NCBI RefSeq assembly: GCF_000227135.1
Contig: NC_018260.1
Coordinates: 1 to 64,000 of the forward strand
Source: Leishmania donovani
Taxonomy: Eukaryota; Euglenozoa; Kinetoplastea; Trypanosomatida; Trypanosomatidae
DNA: 64,000 nucleotides
Reading direction: 5' to 3'
Part shown: positions 49,280 through 60,338 of the stretch, one piece after another
How the letters are laid out: every line of letters starts with the position of its first letter
How positions within the stretch are numbered: position 1 is the stretch's first letter
Translations under genes and position numbers: made by a program
The notes under the pieces: model-generated
Databases searched by the model: none
Told to the model about the DNA's origin: nothing
What the model saw: only the letters and a program-made list of their open reading frames with translations

Positions 49280-52200
49280 CTATGTGAATAGATTCGTAGG
49301 AATCTCCTCATCCAAACTGCTCACGCTGCTTCGGCTATCGTCAGAGTCGTCAGCGGCGCTGCCGGAGGAGTTGCAGCCGGACCAGTCTTGGTCGTCGCTA
49401 CCAGAGCCGACGGGCGAGGACGCGCTATGTTCGCTAACCTCAGATGCGTTACCGGCATACTGAGCCTCCGAACGCCTCCTCCGCGTGTGTCTCGCGCTCG
49501 TCGTACCGAGCAGCTCATCCTCCTCCATCTCAGCATCGTCGCTGTCCTCCTCGGTAGAGATATCGCTGCCGCTCGCAATGCTCCCCTCCTCGTCTTTGCC
49601 GTCCTCATCCTTGGCTGGTGTTGCCCCCTCGCGGCAGTCTGCCATGAACAGGTAGTCCAGTGCTTCCACTTGACCCGCTACGGGGACGACAGATAGCCCG
49701 CTACAGGCTTCGTTTGGTGCCGCCGGCGAGCGGGCACGCACCGGGGACCCCACTCGTCGGTCCTCACGTGTTGCTGCCGCGTACTGTCCCGCGCGAGGAA
49801 GAGCCGCACCGGACTCCCTCGAGGAGGGTGAAAAAGGGTTCTTGGGCGGCTCACGGCCACCTCCAGCGGCAGCGGTCATGCTCCACGACAGTTGCAGCGC
49901 CGCTGACTTGAGCACATCGCTTTGGCTGCTCTTTGGATCGCTGCAGCCGCTGTCCGCCGCCAGCGCCGTAAGCGCCGCCCATTGTCGAAAAAGAATTGAC
50001 AACGCTCGCAGGAAGACGTCTCCCATGGCACGAAATACGGTGGGGCTGTAGTGCACCTCCGCCTTGCACACGGCTGACACCGGTGCGGCAGCGTCATCGT
50101 CGTGGGTGCCAGCGCTCACTCGCAGCAGCTCGGGAACACAGACCAGGCCACCCACCATTGTTGCCTCGAAGCCGTAGCTCATGCGCACACCGAACTCGTC
50201 GTAGAGGACAACACGCGCAGACCCCTTCTTGTCCTTGGTTACAGCAAAGGAGCTCTGCGAGAGGGAAAAGGACGGGAATAGCTGTGATAGCAAGGCAGCA
50301 ATGACCTTCTCCGGGCCAGCGGGGGCCGTGCTGGACGCTCTCCGAGTGCGACGGCGTCGACCGCCATCACCGCCTCTTGTGCCTTTGTGACGAGAGTGAG
50401 TGGCGACGCCTCGTATCGTGTTCATGGTGCACCCATATACAAGAAAGTTCTTGGCTCGCGAATGACCGTGAAAGTCGGCAAACATCACAACCTGACGCTT
50501 CTCCTCGCCCGTCCAGTATCGCAGCAGCTGCTTCATCGCGTAGAGAGTGGGGTTGAAATCTGCCTTAGGATTCGTGTAGTCTCGATTTAGGTCTGCGCCG
50601 GCGAATGAGCAGCGATGGTTGCCCATGATCACGCCGTCGGCGTTCAGCATGGGTATCACCTTGAAGACAAAGTTGTCACACAGGTGGGACGCGTATTCTG
50701 CGGCCACCGCTGGCGGGCAGAGAAGGGTATCCAGCAGACCCTGCATGACCCAGCTGGCGTTTGTTTCGCCAGGGTGCACACGCGCCACAAGCAGCGCGAT
50801 GGGGCGGCGCCGTATTTCGTCCGCGGTGTACGGCTCCCCAGTATCTCGGTTACGTAGCGCCGTCACCGTCAGCAGCGGCACCTGCAACCCGCCCGGTGTC
50901 CAGCATAAGCACTGCGGCAACAGCGAGCGCGTTGGGCACGCATGAGACTCCCTTGCCAGCCACGCGAGATGATCTCGCATCTCGGTGTATGTGAACGGGA
51001 AGCAGTTGGCAAGGTAAACCGTTCCGGCCACCGTCGTCGGCATGGTGACGGAGAAGGTGACTGTGAAGTAGCACTTCTGCTTCAGCACTCCCGACTCTGC
51101 AGGTGTGGATGCGGTAAACGGCGGCGGCATCGCAGGCGGCGGTGACAGTGTGGGGAGTGCCGGAATGCGCTTCTTCGCAATCACCGGCGGCGGTGCACGT
51201 CCACCGAGGTGCGAAACCGGCGCGCACGGGCTCACCGACATTGATAGCGGTCGCGGAGACATGGAGAGTGGGGATGCAGCCGGAGCGCTGGCGGCCTCCC
51301 CGGTTTTCCCGAAGTAGTGCGCGCGCGCAGGACGGAGGAAAGCGTTGCCAAAGTAAAAGATGCCCTCGCCGGCGCGAGTCCACTTGGGCCGCGGCGCGCT
51401 CGGGTCGGAAGAGTTTCCGCCGTCCGGAACGTGCAACAGCAGTGGTTTTTGGCCCTCGTTGAAGGTAGAATCGCCTTTTTCCATATTCAGGATGTTGAAG
51501 CGGTACGTTTTGCCAGGGGTGAAGTGGCGCATGCCAAAACTGAACCACTGCGTGTAAGAGTTGGTGGCGGTGTCCCAGGAAAGGACTAGGTCGTACTCGC
51601 TGTCTGTCACTTCGATGGCGCGCTGCAGGTTGCCGCTTTCGTAGTCCGAAAAGAACTCGACTCCGTCAGCGCTCCCCTGAACGGCACTGGGTGCGTCTCC
51701 AGCTGCGCCGGGTGACGCGCTGCTCAGTCGCTCAAAAACCACCTTGTGCACATGCGGAGTCGGGCCACCATCGCACGCCGCTTCGTCCAAGAGTGTAAGC
51801 CGCGCGATGTGGTGGCGCAGTACACGAACCCGGTCTTCCTCACACACATTGATCAGCGGCACGCTGAGATGCGCGTCCTCTGCGGCAGCAGCAACAGAGG
51901 AGGAGGCGCCGTACCAGCTCTCCGCCGTCGTTGGTGGTGCCGCGTCCTTGAACGGCCACGGCAGCTGTGAGGGGTCGAACGCCACCAGCTCCGACACAGG
52001 ATCCACGTCGCCGCTGCGCAGCTCTGGAGAGAACACATCTGGGCGGATGTCTACGAGCAGGAGACAATTATCCGAGCCCCCGCGTCCCGAACGCGCTGCT
52101 GTGAGCGAGGGAGAGATGATCGAGTCCAACACCGTCTCCGTCGAGCGACCGGCACACTGAGCTAGCGGCGCCTGCGTCGACGACGGGCGCGCCTGAGAGG

Positions 52201-54316
52201 CGTCTGCCCTCGTATCGACTGCGCTGTGGCAGCTGCCCACGGGCTCAGACAAGTGAGACTTTCCACCTGGTGTCCTGGCAACGTCGAATTGGCGACGCAG
52301 GGACGCAGGCAAGCGCTCGTCAACGTAGCATGCGGGGCGGCCGTTCCATGACGGCAGCATCGTGTACCCGTACATCGAGCACAATTGGAGGTAGAAATGG
52401 TGCCACTGCTGCGACGACTTCTCAGGCAACGCCAAGACGCTCGCCACGACCACCTTCAGCCCGCCAAGGTCCTTTATGTCCGCCAGCACGGCCTCCCTGT
52501 CGGCCGCCAGCAATGCGTTCAGCAGGAGCAGAATAACATGGACGCATTCTCGTCGGGGCAGTATCTGCAACATGTGGGTCGACGGTGGCAACAGGTAGAA
52601 AACGATGCCGCGCGGCACGTGAAAGCGCAATGCAACCTCAGCCGCCATCTGACGAACCTTGTCGAAGCCTGTCAATCGCTGCATCAACGCCACACACCAC
52701 AGCAACATGAACTCCACCCGCCGCATAAGCCGCATCACCCACGATGGCACCCAGTGTTCGGCATCGATGGATACCAGAGCCCCGACATCCGGGTGTCGTG
52801 TCTTCTCTGACGCATCGTATTTTACGCTCATCAGCAGCAGCGGCGCGATTTGCGTCAAAAAAAATGTGCTCATGGCAATAGCAGTGGCGCAGAGCTCCGT
52901 CCCGCGCGCGCCGAGATCGACAGCCGAAGCGGAGCTCCCAGTGAAAGCGAAAAGCGTGAAGCAGAAATGGGAAAAGGCCGTGCAGGTCCATTGCGTGCGC
53001 GACTGAAAGCGGCGCAGCGTCGTCAGCGTTTCTTTACGGGTGTGCTTCCGCGTGTACTCCTGCAGTGCCGCCGCCGTGGTGGTCTGGCAAAGGTCGGACT
53101 GCAGTGATGCGTGGTACCTGGCAAACTCCGCCTCCAGCAGCCGGAACGTTACGGACGCGCAGGCAAATGTGCACTCGAGGCTCTGTGAAAGACGGAAGAG
53201 GGTCCACAGCTTGACGTTGAAGGTGCTACCAAGGGTAAAGAGCAGCGCAGCCGCCTCGCACGCGCGGAGAGATGCCACAAAGGCGGCATCTACATCGCCG
53301 GGACGCAGCCGGCGCTTCCCTTCCTGGAGCACCGACGTGCACACACGGATAATACCAAGTTTCTCGCACAGGGCCACCGCCTTACGCTGCTTATCCCCTG
53401 GCATGTGCCTCAAGACATTGTAGAGGAAGGTGAGCAGGACGGACCCTACCTGCAGCTCTCGCATCGCCAAAGAGGATCTGCAGGCGTTCACGATGAGGGC
53501 AAACGCGTGCGTGTTCTTGTGCAGAAACACCGTCCACGCCTTCTTACGCTCCTTTTTGGACAGGAAGGCGCCAGAGCCGGCAGGGGCGCAGGTGAGACCC
53601 CTTTGAGGGTTCCAGGAATGGCTCCGCGTATGATGCAGCTTCACGCCCGCAGCGTCGCGCTTCGGAGTCGGCGGACTCACCGGATCGGCAGCGCTGCCAC
53701 TCTGCAGAGACGAGAACAGCATGCCCTGCACCATCTCGATATCTTGCACGACTGCCGTGGCGTCCTCAGACAGCGAGGAGATCGACAGCAGCGCAAGCCG
53801 GTTGTTTCGTCGGTCACGCGCGCCACTGCCATTGCACGCCCCCAACGGCAACGGTGCGTCCTTTTCCGAGTCCCGCACGCTACTGCAAAGGTGTTTCACG
53901 TGCTGGAGTGCCTCGGGTATGATGGTGTACGTGGGCTTGTGCACTGTCGCTGCTTCACGCGGCACGCAGCTGGACGAGAACGACCGTCGCTCGAATCGAA
54001 GAGAGGACGACGTGGGCTCGCCACTCGTTGGCGCAGGAAGAGGCGGAACGGAACGCAGATACGGCAGGCGGGTGCGCAGCGCCAGCCGCTTCGCCGCCGA
54101 TCTCTTCGATACGGATGCTGCCGGCGGCGAACATTTTCGTGCGCCCTTAGTGCTTTTCGAAGTAGAAGACGAACGGCCACCGCTAACAGGCGGGCGCGGT
54201 TGTAGTGCGCATGAGCGCAGTTGGACAGAGACGCCGTCGCCTGGGTCACGGTCGCGCACTGAAGTCGACGACGTGCGCTGGTTGGCCTGTCGGCTGCTGC
54301 GCGAGCGCAAGTTCAT
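49280..54316 (-). CDS. Cytosolic carboxypeptidase (M14D, tubulin deglutamylase class), 1678 aa
   Basis: This zinc carboxypeptidase removes glutamates from tubulin tails. All core residues are present: HPGE (H1181, E1184) and DFHGHS (H1283) bind zinc, NR (N1244, R1245) binds the substrate carboxylate, and 'MSYGFEATMVGG' supplies the catalytic Glu (E1384). Before the catalytic domain is the CCP-specific N-domain ('TQWFSFGMRHFTPGKTYRFN', about 965-1035). The first ~250 residues are low-complexity, and 250-700 is helical-repeat sequence like the armadillo region of CCP1/Nna1. The catalytic domain has an Arg/Gly-rich insertion at about 1308-1335, and a disordered acidic tail follows from about 1500. 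Length and ARM-like region favour the CCP1 group. The protein would act on axonemal or subpellicular microtubules. Confidence 0.92.
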   Translation of the reverse strand: MNLRSRSSRQANQRTSSTSVRDRDPGDGVSVQLRSCALQPRPPVSGGRSSSTSKSTKGARKCSPPAASVSKRSAAKRLALRTRLPYLRSVPPLPAPTSGEPTSSSLRFERRSFSSSCVPREAATVHKPTYTIIPEALQHVKHLCSSVRDSEKDAPLPLGACNGSGARDRRNNRLALLSISSLSEDATAVVQDIEMVQGMLFSSLQSGSAADPVSPPTPKRDAAGVKLHHTRSHSWNPQRGLTCAPAGSGAFLSKKERKKAWTVFLHKNTHAFALIVNACRSSLAMRELQVGSVLLTFLYNVLRHMPGDKQRKAVALCEKLGIIRVCTSVLQEGKRRLRPGDVDAAFVASLRACEAAALLFTLGSTFNVKLWTLFRLSQSLECTFACASVTFRLLEAEFARYHASLQSDLCQTTTAAALQEYTRKHTRKETLTTLRRFQSRTQWTCTAFSHFCFTLFAFTGSSASAVDLGARGTELCATAIAMSTFFLTQIAPLLLMSVKYDASEKTRHPDVGALVSIDAEHWVPSWVMRLMRRVEFMLLWCVALMQRLTGFDKVRQMAAEVALRFHVPRGIVFYLLPPSTHMLQILPRRECVHVILLLLNALLAADREAVLADIKDLGGLKVVVASVLALPEKSSQQWHHFYLQLCSMYGYTMLPSWNGRPACYVDERLPASLRRQFDVARTPGGKSHLSEPVGSCHSAVDTRADASQARPSSTQAPLAQCAGRSTETVLDSIISPSLTAARSGRGGSDNCLLLVDIRPDVFSPELRSGDVDPVSELVAFDPSQLPWPFKDAAPPTTAESWYGASSSVAAAAEDAHLSVPLINVCEEDRVRVLRHHIARLTLLDEAACDGGPTPHVHKVVFERLSSASPGAAGDAPSAVQGSADGVEFFSDYESGNLQRAIEVTDSEYDLVLSWDTATNSYTQWFSFGMRHFTPGKTYRFNILNMEKGDSTFNEGQKPLLLHVPDGGNSSDPSAPRPKWTRAGEGIFYFGNAFLRPARAHYFGKTGEAASAPAASPLSMSPRPLSMSVSPCAPVSHLGGRAPPPVIAKKRIPALPTLSPPPAMPPPFTASTPAESGVLKQKCYFTVTFSVTMPTTVAGTVYLANCFPFTYTEMRDHLAWLARESHACPTRSLLPQCLCWTPGGLQVPLLTVTALRNRDTGEPYTADEIRRRPIALLVARVHPGETNASWVMQGLLDTLLCPPAVAAEYASHLCDNFVFKVIPMLNADGVIMGNHRCSFAGADLNRDYTNPKADFNPTLYAMKQLLRYWTGEEKRQVVMFADFHGHSRAKNFLVYGCTMNTIRGVATHSRHKGTRGGDGGRRRRTRRASSTAPAGPEKVIAALLSQLFPSFSLSQSSFAVTKDKKGSARVVLYDEFGVRMSYGFEATMVGGLVCVPELLRVSAGTHDDDAAAPVSAVCKAEVHYSPTVFRAMGDVFLRALSILFRQWAALTALAADSGCSDPKSSQSDVLKSAALQLSWSMTAAAGGGREPPKNPFSPSSRESGAALPRAGQYAAATREDRRVGSPVRARSPAAPNEACSGLSVVPVAGQVEALDYLFMADCREGATPAKDEDGKDEEGSIASGSDISTEEDSDDAEMEEDELLGTTSARHTRRRRSEAQYAGNASEVSEHSASSPVGSGSDDQDWSGCNSSGSAADDSDDSRSSVSSLDEEIPTNLFT

Positions 54317-57300
54317 TATGGCAGACTTGTATGCAATACGTATTCCCCCTGGCCCTGAACGGCGAGAGCCAGATAAGGCCGAAACAGTCTTCCGCTGCCA
54401 AGATCGTTACGCAGCACCTCCGCTGACTTCTTTCGAAGCACTGTGCAGAGGGTGTTCCGTGTTGTGTCGCCCCTCAGAGGCGATGACAGATCCCCGCACG
54501 AGAGAGGGAGGGAGAGAGATCTAGAAAATACAAGAGAATCGCGTGAAGGGGGAGGGGGCTATGGGGGCACCGGCCGCTAGGCGCCGAGCGCAAGTTAGGA
54601 ATCAGAAAAGAGAATACAGTACAACAGGGCAGGGCGTCGTACAGAGAACGAAAAAGAAGGGGAGGGGAAACAAGGAAGTACGAAACCGACGAGAAGACAG
54701 AAAGAAAGCACACACGCACGAAAGCGACGCAGAGCGAAGCTCTACAGAGCCGCTACGGCAACGTCAACAGTAAAGCCGACAGAGAGAGAGTTCGACTCAG
54801 GGACAGCTGATGCTCCCTTGGGTACAGCACTGTAGCGAAAGATGAGAGCTGCACGCAAATGGCGCGTACGTGCCGGTGTGTATGGGCCTGCGTGTGGCTA
54901 CCTTGATTCACGAGGTGTTGACCCAAAGCACGTCACCTCTATTCTCTATGTGTGTGTGTGTGTGTGTGTGAGAGAGCGTTCGAAATGCGCCAAAGGTGTA
55001 TCGAAGATACGGGAGGGCAGAGGCAGGACAATTCACACCTGCAGCGAGAAGGGGGAAGGAGGGCGTGTCAAGAGGTGCGCCACACCTCAAAAGCGGCAGG
55101 GCACAGAACACGGAAGAAGCGATCAAAATAAGGACGGAACTGCGCAGACGAGAAGCAAGAGAGGAAAGACGAGGGCAGCAAGAGTGGAGGCGGGGTGGAA
55201 AGAGAGGCTGTGAAGTGAGCCAAGTCCATCACAAACCTCTATTGGCGAGAAGCTGCTGCGAAGACATACAGATGGCGCGCATCGCGCGCGGCTATGAGGT
55301 TTGGCCCGTCGCTTGCCATATGAAGTGGCGTCAGAGTCACCGCACGGACTCGGTGCCGTGGTGGAAAGCCGACAAGTTCACACGCGCCGTCGATGAAGGA
55401 CATACCACGCGTCATGATCCTCAAGATGTAATCCAGCAGATCTGGAGAACGGTAAAGCAAGATGCAGACGTTGCATCGCTGATCCACTGCTACGCTTCTT
55501 TTCCCTCTTTTATGACACTTGAATTTGGCGCATTCACTTTAAAGCCGCCACGGCGCTGTTAGCATAGACGTACCGAGGCAGAAAGAAAAGCACAGGTTAG
55601 ATACATGAAACAGAAGAGAGAGCACCACAGAATTAGAGACAGGGCTCTTGCATCGCCCGCAAAGGAAAGATAAAAGAACAGGCGTGAGGGCAAAGGAAAG
55701 GAGAAACAAGAGTAATCTAAATAAAAAAAATGGCATAGCGGGCACCGAAACGTAGAGAAGTTACAAGACGAAGGCGAAGAGAGAAAGAGACACACGCCCA
55801 CACCGCAGTGTTAGCAAAAGGCAGAGCAAAACAGAGCCGACTGAAAAGAGACAGAGAGGGTGCAAAAGGAGGAAAGGGGGAGGGTCGGCACACTAACGAA
55901 AAAGAAAACGAGCAACCATAGCAGCATAGCAGAGGTCCTTTCCATGGATACGCTCTTTTCTTTATTTCTTGTTGCCTGTTGCCTTCTTCGCTGATGAAAT
56001 TCCTTTTCTTTCGTTGTCTTCCGGAGGGCGAAATGAGAAACGCGGCGGAAACGCAGTTCAAGCACGCGCGCCGGCACTTTCTTTTCGTTGACGAACTCAA
56101 AACGATGAAAGGGTTGCTGAAGACGCGAAGAGAAGATTCTCAGAGAGAAGCGACAAGTCCGCACAGCTCAACAAACAGCAAAGGAGGCGATTCTGTTGTT
56201 GCTGTTGGTGCTCGAGGATTGACGGGGTGAATCATAGAGGGTGTACAGAGTGAACATGTTCCAATCGTGAGGGAGAAAAGAAGCAAAGAAAGAGGCACAG
56301 GTTTCCGCGGGCGCCGGAATGGGACAGCGGAGAAGGCGTGGAAAAAGGAGGCGACATGTGGATGAAAACGTTCCACGAAGTATTTTTACGAGATTCCGTT
56401 CGCCACAGAGCTGCAGCGGTGATGAGAGAGGCAGGAAGGGCGGGACGTGAGACATGAGCATATCCGCTCAAGTGAGACAAACATAGCGAAGAGAGGAGGG
56501 CTGCGAAGAACACTAGCAGCCAACGCGCACTCACTCACACGTGGCACCCCTCCCTGACCTACTTGATGCCCTCAACACCTCCACTCGCTGACCCTTGCCC
56601 CCGCGCCAAAGTCGCTCACCCACCCACCCCCCTAGGCCATTCAAGGATGCAGTGCAAGAGTGACAACCTGAGAAGAGGCTGCCGGAACCGGTTACGGCGT
56701 CGAGCACACACACTCACCAACGCATGCGCAACGCGCCACCCTATCCGGGGCCGCACAAAAAAAAAAAGAAACACTCCAAGGAAACTCAGCAATACAGAGA
56801 AAACGGAACCAGACACGATGCGGCATCCTCGCAGGCAGTAACCACAAGACCAGGAAGAGACACGAAAGCAGCGTGCATCGCCTCATGCGAACGCACACGC
56901 GCGCAATGGCAGAGGCACACTCTAACGACTGAGTTCGTGTGCGGAAGTAGTGCATCAACCGGCACATATGACCTCTACCCCGCCACCGATGCAGTCTACC
57001 AACAACACACAAACGCCGGAAAGTCAGGCGCAGAGGCGATCATGTCCGCCTCCTTGTCTTCTCAAAACACGGACCACGTACGGCAAGCAGCGATACGACG
57101 AAGAGCCCCCCCCCAAAAAAAAGTCCCTCGAAGCAGCAGGATAAACATCTTTTTCGTTTCCCATGTCTGTAGCCCCGGCACGCGTCCGCCATCTGCCAGA
57201 CCTCCTCTCCTCCCTACCACGTCCAGCGAATACATCAACCTTCCATTTACGCAGCGCACACAGACGCACACAACGAACGGCTAAGACGCATGCCAGCTCA

Positions 57301-57643
57301 CCACCTCAGGCCACACTCATTCTGAGTGAACAAAAAAGTGACACAGAGCACAGAGAAAGAGATCCAGCTACAAGTAAAACGCCACCGAGACACCCGCACA
57401 CATGACACCCCAGGAACTAGTACAGAAACAGCAACTCTTATGTGGATGTCAGAAGACAAAAGAAGAGTGACATGTCAGGGGCAAAAAAAAATAAGAAAAC
57501 AAGAAGGCTGCAAGCAAACGGAAACCGGTAGCTACCATACAAAATCATATGGCTCCCAAAAAGAGAGGAAGACGGAAACCAGCTCATTAAAGAGAACCGC
57601 GGCAAGGGAGAGACAAACTCGGCTGAGAACATTCTTTCTGAGC
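54317..57643. other. 3.3-kb gene-poor spacer
   Basis: The plus strand is purine-rich in many places (54540-54790, 54960-55210, 55620-55900), so the minus strand has long CT-rich tracts suited to the carboxypeptidase's splice acceptor. A (TG)n(AG)n tract is at 54949-54975. The only coding-like patch is on the plus strand at about 55210-55559 (see findings). I see no RNA gene. Confidence 0.45.
54949..54975. repeat. (TG)n(AG)n microsatellite
   Basis: About eleven TG units followed by three AG units in the spacer upstream of the carboxypeptidase gene. Confidence 0.8.
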
Positions 57644-58935
57644 GTGTCCATTCTACACCCGGAACAAGTCAACGAATACGCGCATGCAGGCACAGCTCGC
57701 CGGCCTCTGCTGCACCACAGCGAAATCCTCGCCGTCTAGGGCGGGGCCTCTGCCGTCGCATCCGGGCGTGCGTCTAGCGGGCGCCTCGTGTCCTTCCTCC
57801 GCTCCATACTCCCCGTGCGCGCGGCGCGAGCGGCTCCAGGCCCACCTGCCTGGACGGCACAGNNACAGCCATGATCAAGGCGAGCCGCACCCAGCGTCCT
57901 GCTCGAGGGCGGAGCCGGTGGTGTGCGGCGTGCGGGTAACAGGGGGTGGTCTAGGGTCATGCCGGATGAGCTCAGGGAGGAAGTCGGCCGGCCGCAGGCC
58001 AGGGCCCTCGGAGACCCTGCACTCTGCCAGCATGTCTGCCGTGCTTCTCCCTGACTCGCTTCAAGCCCCGGCACAAGGCCGGGTGGAGACCCTCCACAGT
58101 GGACTCCCGATGACTCCATGGCGTGGCTCGGGGCGCCCTCGCCATGCTTCCGCCGCCACCGCCGCACCAGCCCACCCGGTCGGGCGTACGAGATGGAGCA
58201 TGCGTCGCACACATGCACTGCGGCGCTGATCCGTGTGCATCCCCTGCGCGCCTTTTTCGCCTATCGCCCACGCTATTCTCGCCCCTGGATGCCGTGCCTG
58301 GATGTGATACACCATGCCCGCTGCGGCGGGCAGCACGTGCACACAGCGCTCGCGTTTCCCCATACGCGGGCCTGCTGCAGGGCAACCTTCTTGTCTGGAG
58401 AGACCGCTGCCCTCGGCTTCCTTTCCCGCCGACATCACCGAAAAGGGGGAGGTCTGCATCGCTTGCCCGCGTGTGCCGCGACAGGCAGGGCATTGGCATG
58501 AGACTGTGGCGGCAAGGGAGCGCCACCCTCCTCTGCATTCACATGCTTCTGGCATAAGTCGGTGTGCCAAATGTTGGGGGCCCGTGGACAAGCATGTGCC
58601 TGCGCACAGAAAACCCACAGCTCGTCGCTCTGAGGGGGCATAGGGGTCAGCCCCAGACACACGAGGGGGNNNNNNNNNNNNNNNNNNNNNNNNNNNNNNN
58701 NNNNNNNNNNNNNNNNNNNNNNNNNNNNNNNNNNNNNNNNNNNNNNNNNNNNNNNNNNNNNNNNNNNNAGCGCCACCCTCCTCTGCATTCACATGCTTCT
58801 GGCATAAGTCGGTGTGCCAAATGTTGGGGGCCCGTGGACAAGCATGTGCCTGCGCACAGAAAACCCACAGCTCGTCGCTCTGAGGGGGCATAGGGGTCAG
58901 CCCCAGACACACGAGGGGGGAAGTCCATGCAGCGC
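57644..58935 (-). mobile_element. Family B retroposon fragment (DIRE-like), copy 2
   Basis: The left 240 bases are nearly identical to the copy at 23399. On the minus strand two decayed C2H2 finger motifs are readable: one at about 58350-58290 (C-x12-H-x4-H with the first Cys replaced by Arg) and one at about 58209-58144 (C-x2-C-x12-R-x4-H with the first His replaced by Arg), in different frames. C-terminal C2H2 fingers are characteristic of ingi/L1Tc-type retroposon polyproteins, so this is most likely the 3' part of a degenerate relative (DIRE). Two Ns at 57863-57864 mark a local join. The right boundary is approximate. Confidence 0.6.
58519..58919. repeat. 151-bp direct repeat flanking a 99-N gap
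   Basis: Bases 58519-58669 and 58769-58919 are the same 151-bp sequence (from AGCGCCACCCTCCTCTGCAT to CACACGAGGGGG), separated by 99 Ns (58670-58768). This may be one true copy placed on both sides of a scaffold gap, or a real tandem duplication. Confidence 0.85.
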
Positions 58936-60338
58936 GTTTGAGATGTGCCTAATCAGGCCGCTGCGTTGAAGATCACAGCGCGAAATGCGGTGTGTTTCAC
59001 GTCACGAGCAACCGGCAAACCTCGCGTGACACATCGGACACCACGCTGGGCTGGGCACTCTCACAGCATAACAAGCGGGGGCGGGAGTTCTACAGGGGAG
59101 GGGGATCACAGAGCCAGCGCAGTAGGAGGCGGCACCACCACCTGTACTCCTTGCAGTCGCTGCCAGTCACCCGGCGCTGCAAGAATCCAAAGTGCGGACA
59201 TGCGGTCTTACGCAGCTGAGCAAGGATTGTTGCCGGTTGTCGCGTAAGCTCAGCAGCTGTGTTCTTCTGGTGCGGGACGGATGTCGCTATGAACCTCTTT
59301 TCTCAGCAAGCGGCATCGTTTATCGCGGCTTCGAGGGATGTCGGCATGGTGTCTGCGACCGGTGATCAGATCTGCCACCGATGCAGTTGAATCGGGCTAC
59401 TTTGGCATGACAGACTTTTCAAGCTTGTCAGCAGTGTTCTTGTATTCCAGGGCACAACGAATACAGAGAAACTAAAATGAGAAGCGCATGCGACGGGCTC
59501 GTAGCGTCTGCACATGCGCCCATATTCGTGACAGTGTTTCATCCTCCGCCGTTGTAGGGCTCATGCGAAGAGCCATGAGGAGGGAGAACGAGTGCGCAGT
59601 AACAGCAAAACATGGTTTTCTGTGTCTTCGTTGGTCCAGTTCTCTCTGCAGGAGGCCGGGGCACATCTCCATAGCGCCACGCTCAGCGTGATAGCTTCAT
59701 GCAAGGATGCCGCAGCCTCCTTTCGCTGTACATATGAGTGTCTGATGGCTGTATTTGCACCGCGGCCGTTCCTGATTCGATGTCTGCCTAAACCGCACCG
59801 CTCTTGCCAGGGACAAGGGAACAGTGAAAAAAAAAAGGAGAAAAAGAACGGGGGTGCAAGAGGTGCCAAGACCTTCGCCCGTGAAGGGGGGTTACAAGGC
59901 CTTGGCCAGTGAGGGGGAGGGAGGGCGAACGAAAAGGTAAAACGAAAGAAGTGTGTTGTGTGTGCACGTGTGTATGTGGATTGTTTCCATTGCGCCAGTT
60001 TAATGTGAGGTGCATTTGGAGTTATCGCGTGTCTTCTTTCCAGGAAAAAGTGACAGTGGCCGGCGCTGTGGCCAACCCTCACGTGAAGCAAACAACCCTA
60101 GTCGCACGCACGCAAAGAAAGGGAAGAAATACTCAAATCGGCAATGGCCAAGAAGTGCACCGCCACACCAGCACGCAAGCGCACGCCGCACTCGAGAAGA
60201 AAGGAGAGAAGCTCGAGCGCACATAAACGGAAGATAAGCAGAAAAGGGGCGCTATACGTGGTGAGTCGCTTACAAATCTGTGCTGACGGTTCTCTTTGTT
60301 TGTTGTTCTTGTTTTTGTTTTTACATCTTGTGTGAGCC
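58936..60338. other. Spacer downstream of the cyclase-like gene
   Basis: No gene is supported. An A-run at 59826-59835 and mixed-complexity sequence make up the likely 3' untranslated region of the gene at 60339. Confidence 0.45.

Noticed and set aside
53721..54524. 267-codon plus-strand frame over the carboxypeptidase N-terminus
   Set aside because: Shadow of the low-complexity N-terminal coding region on the other strand.
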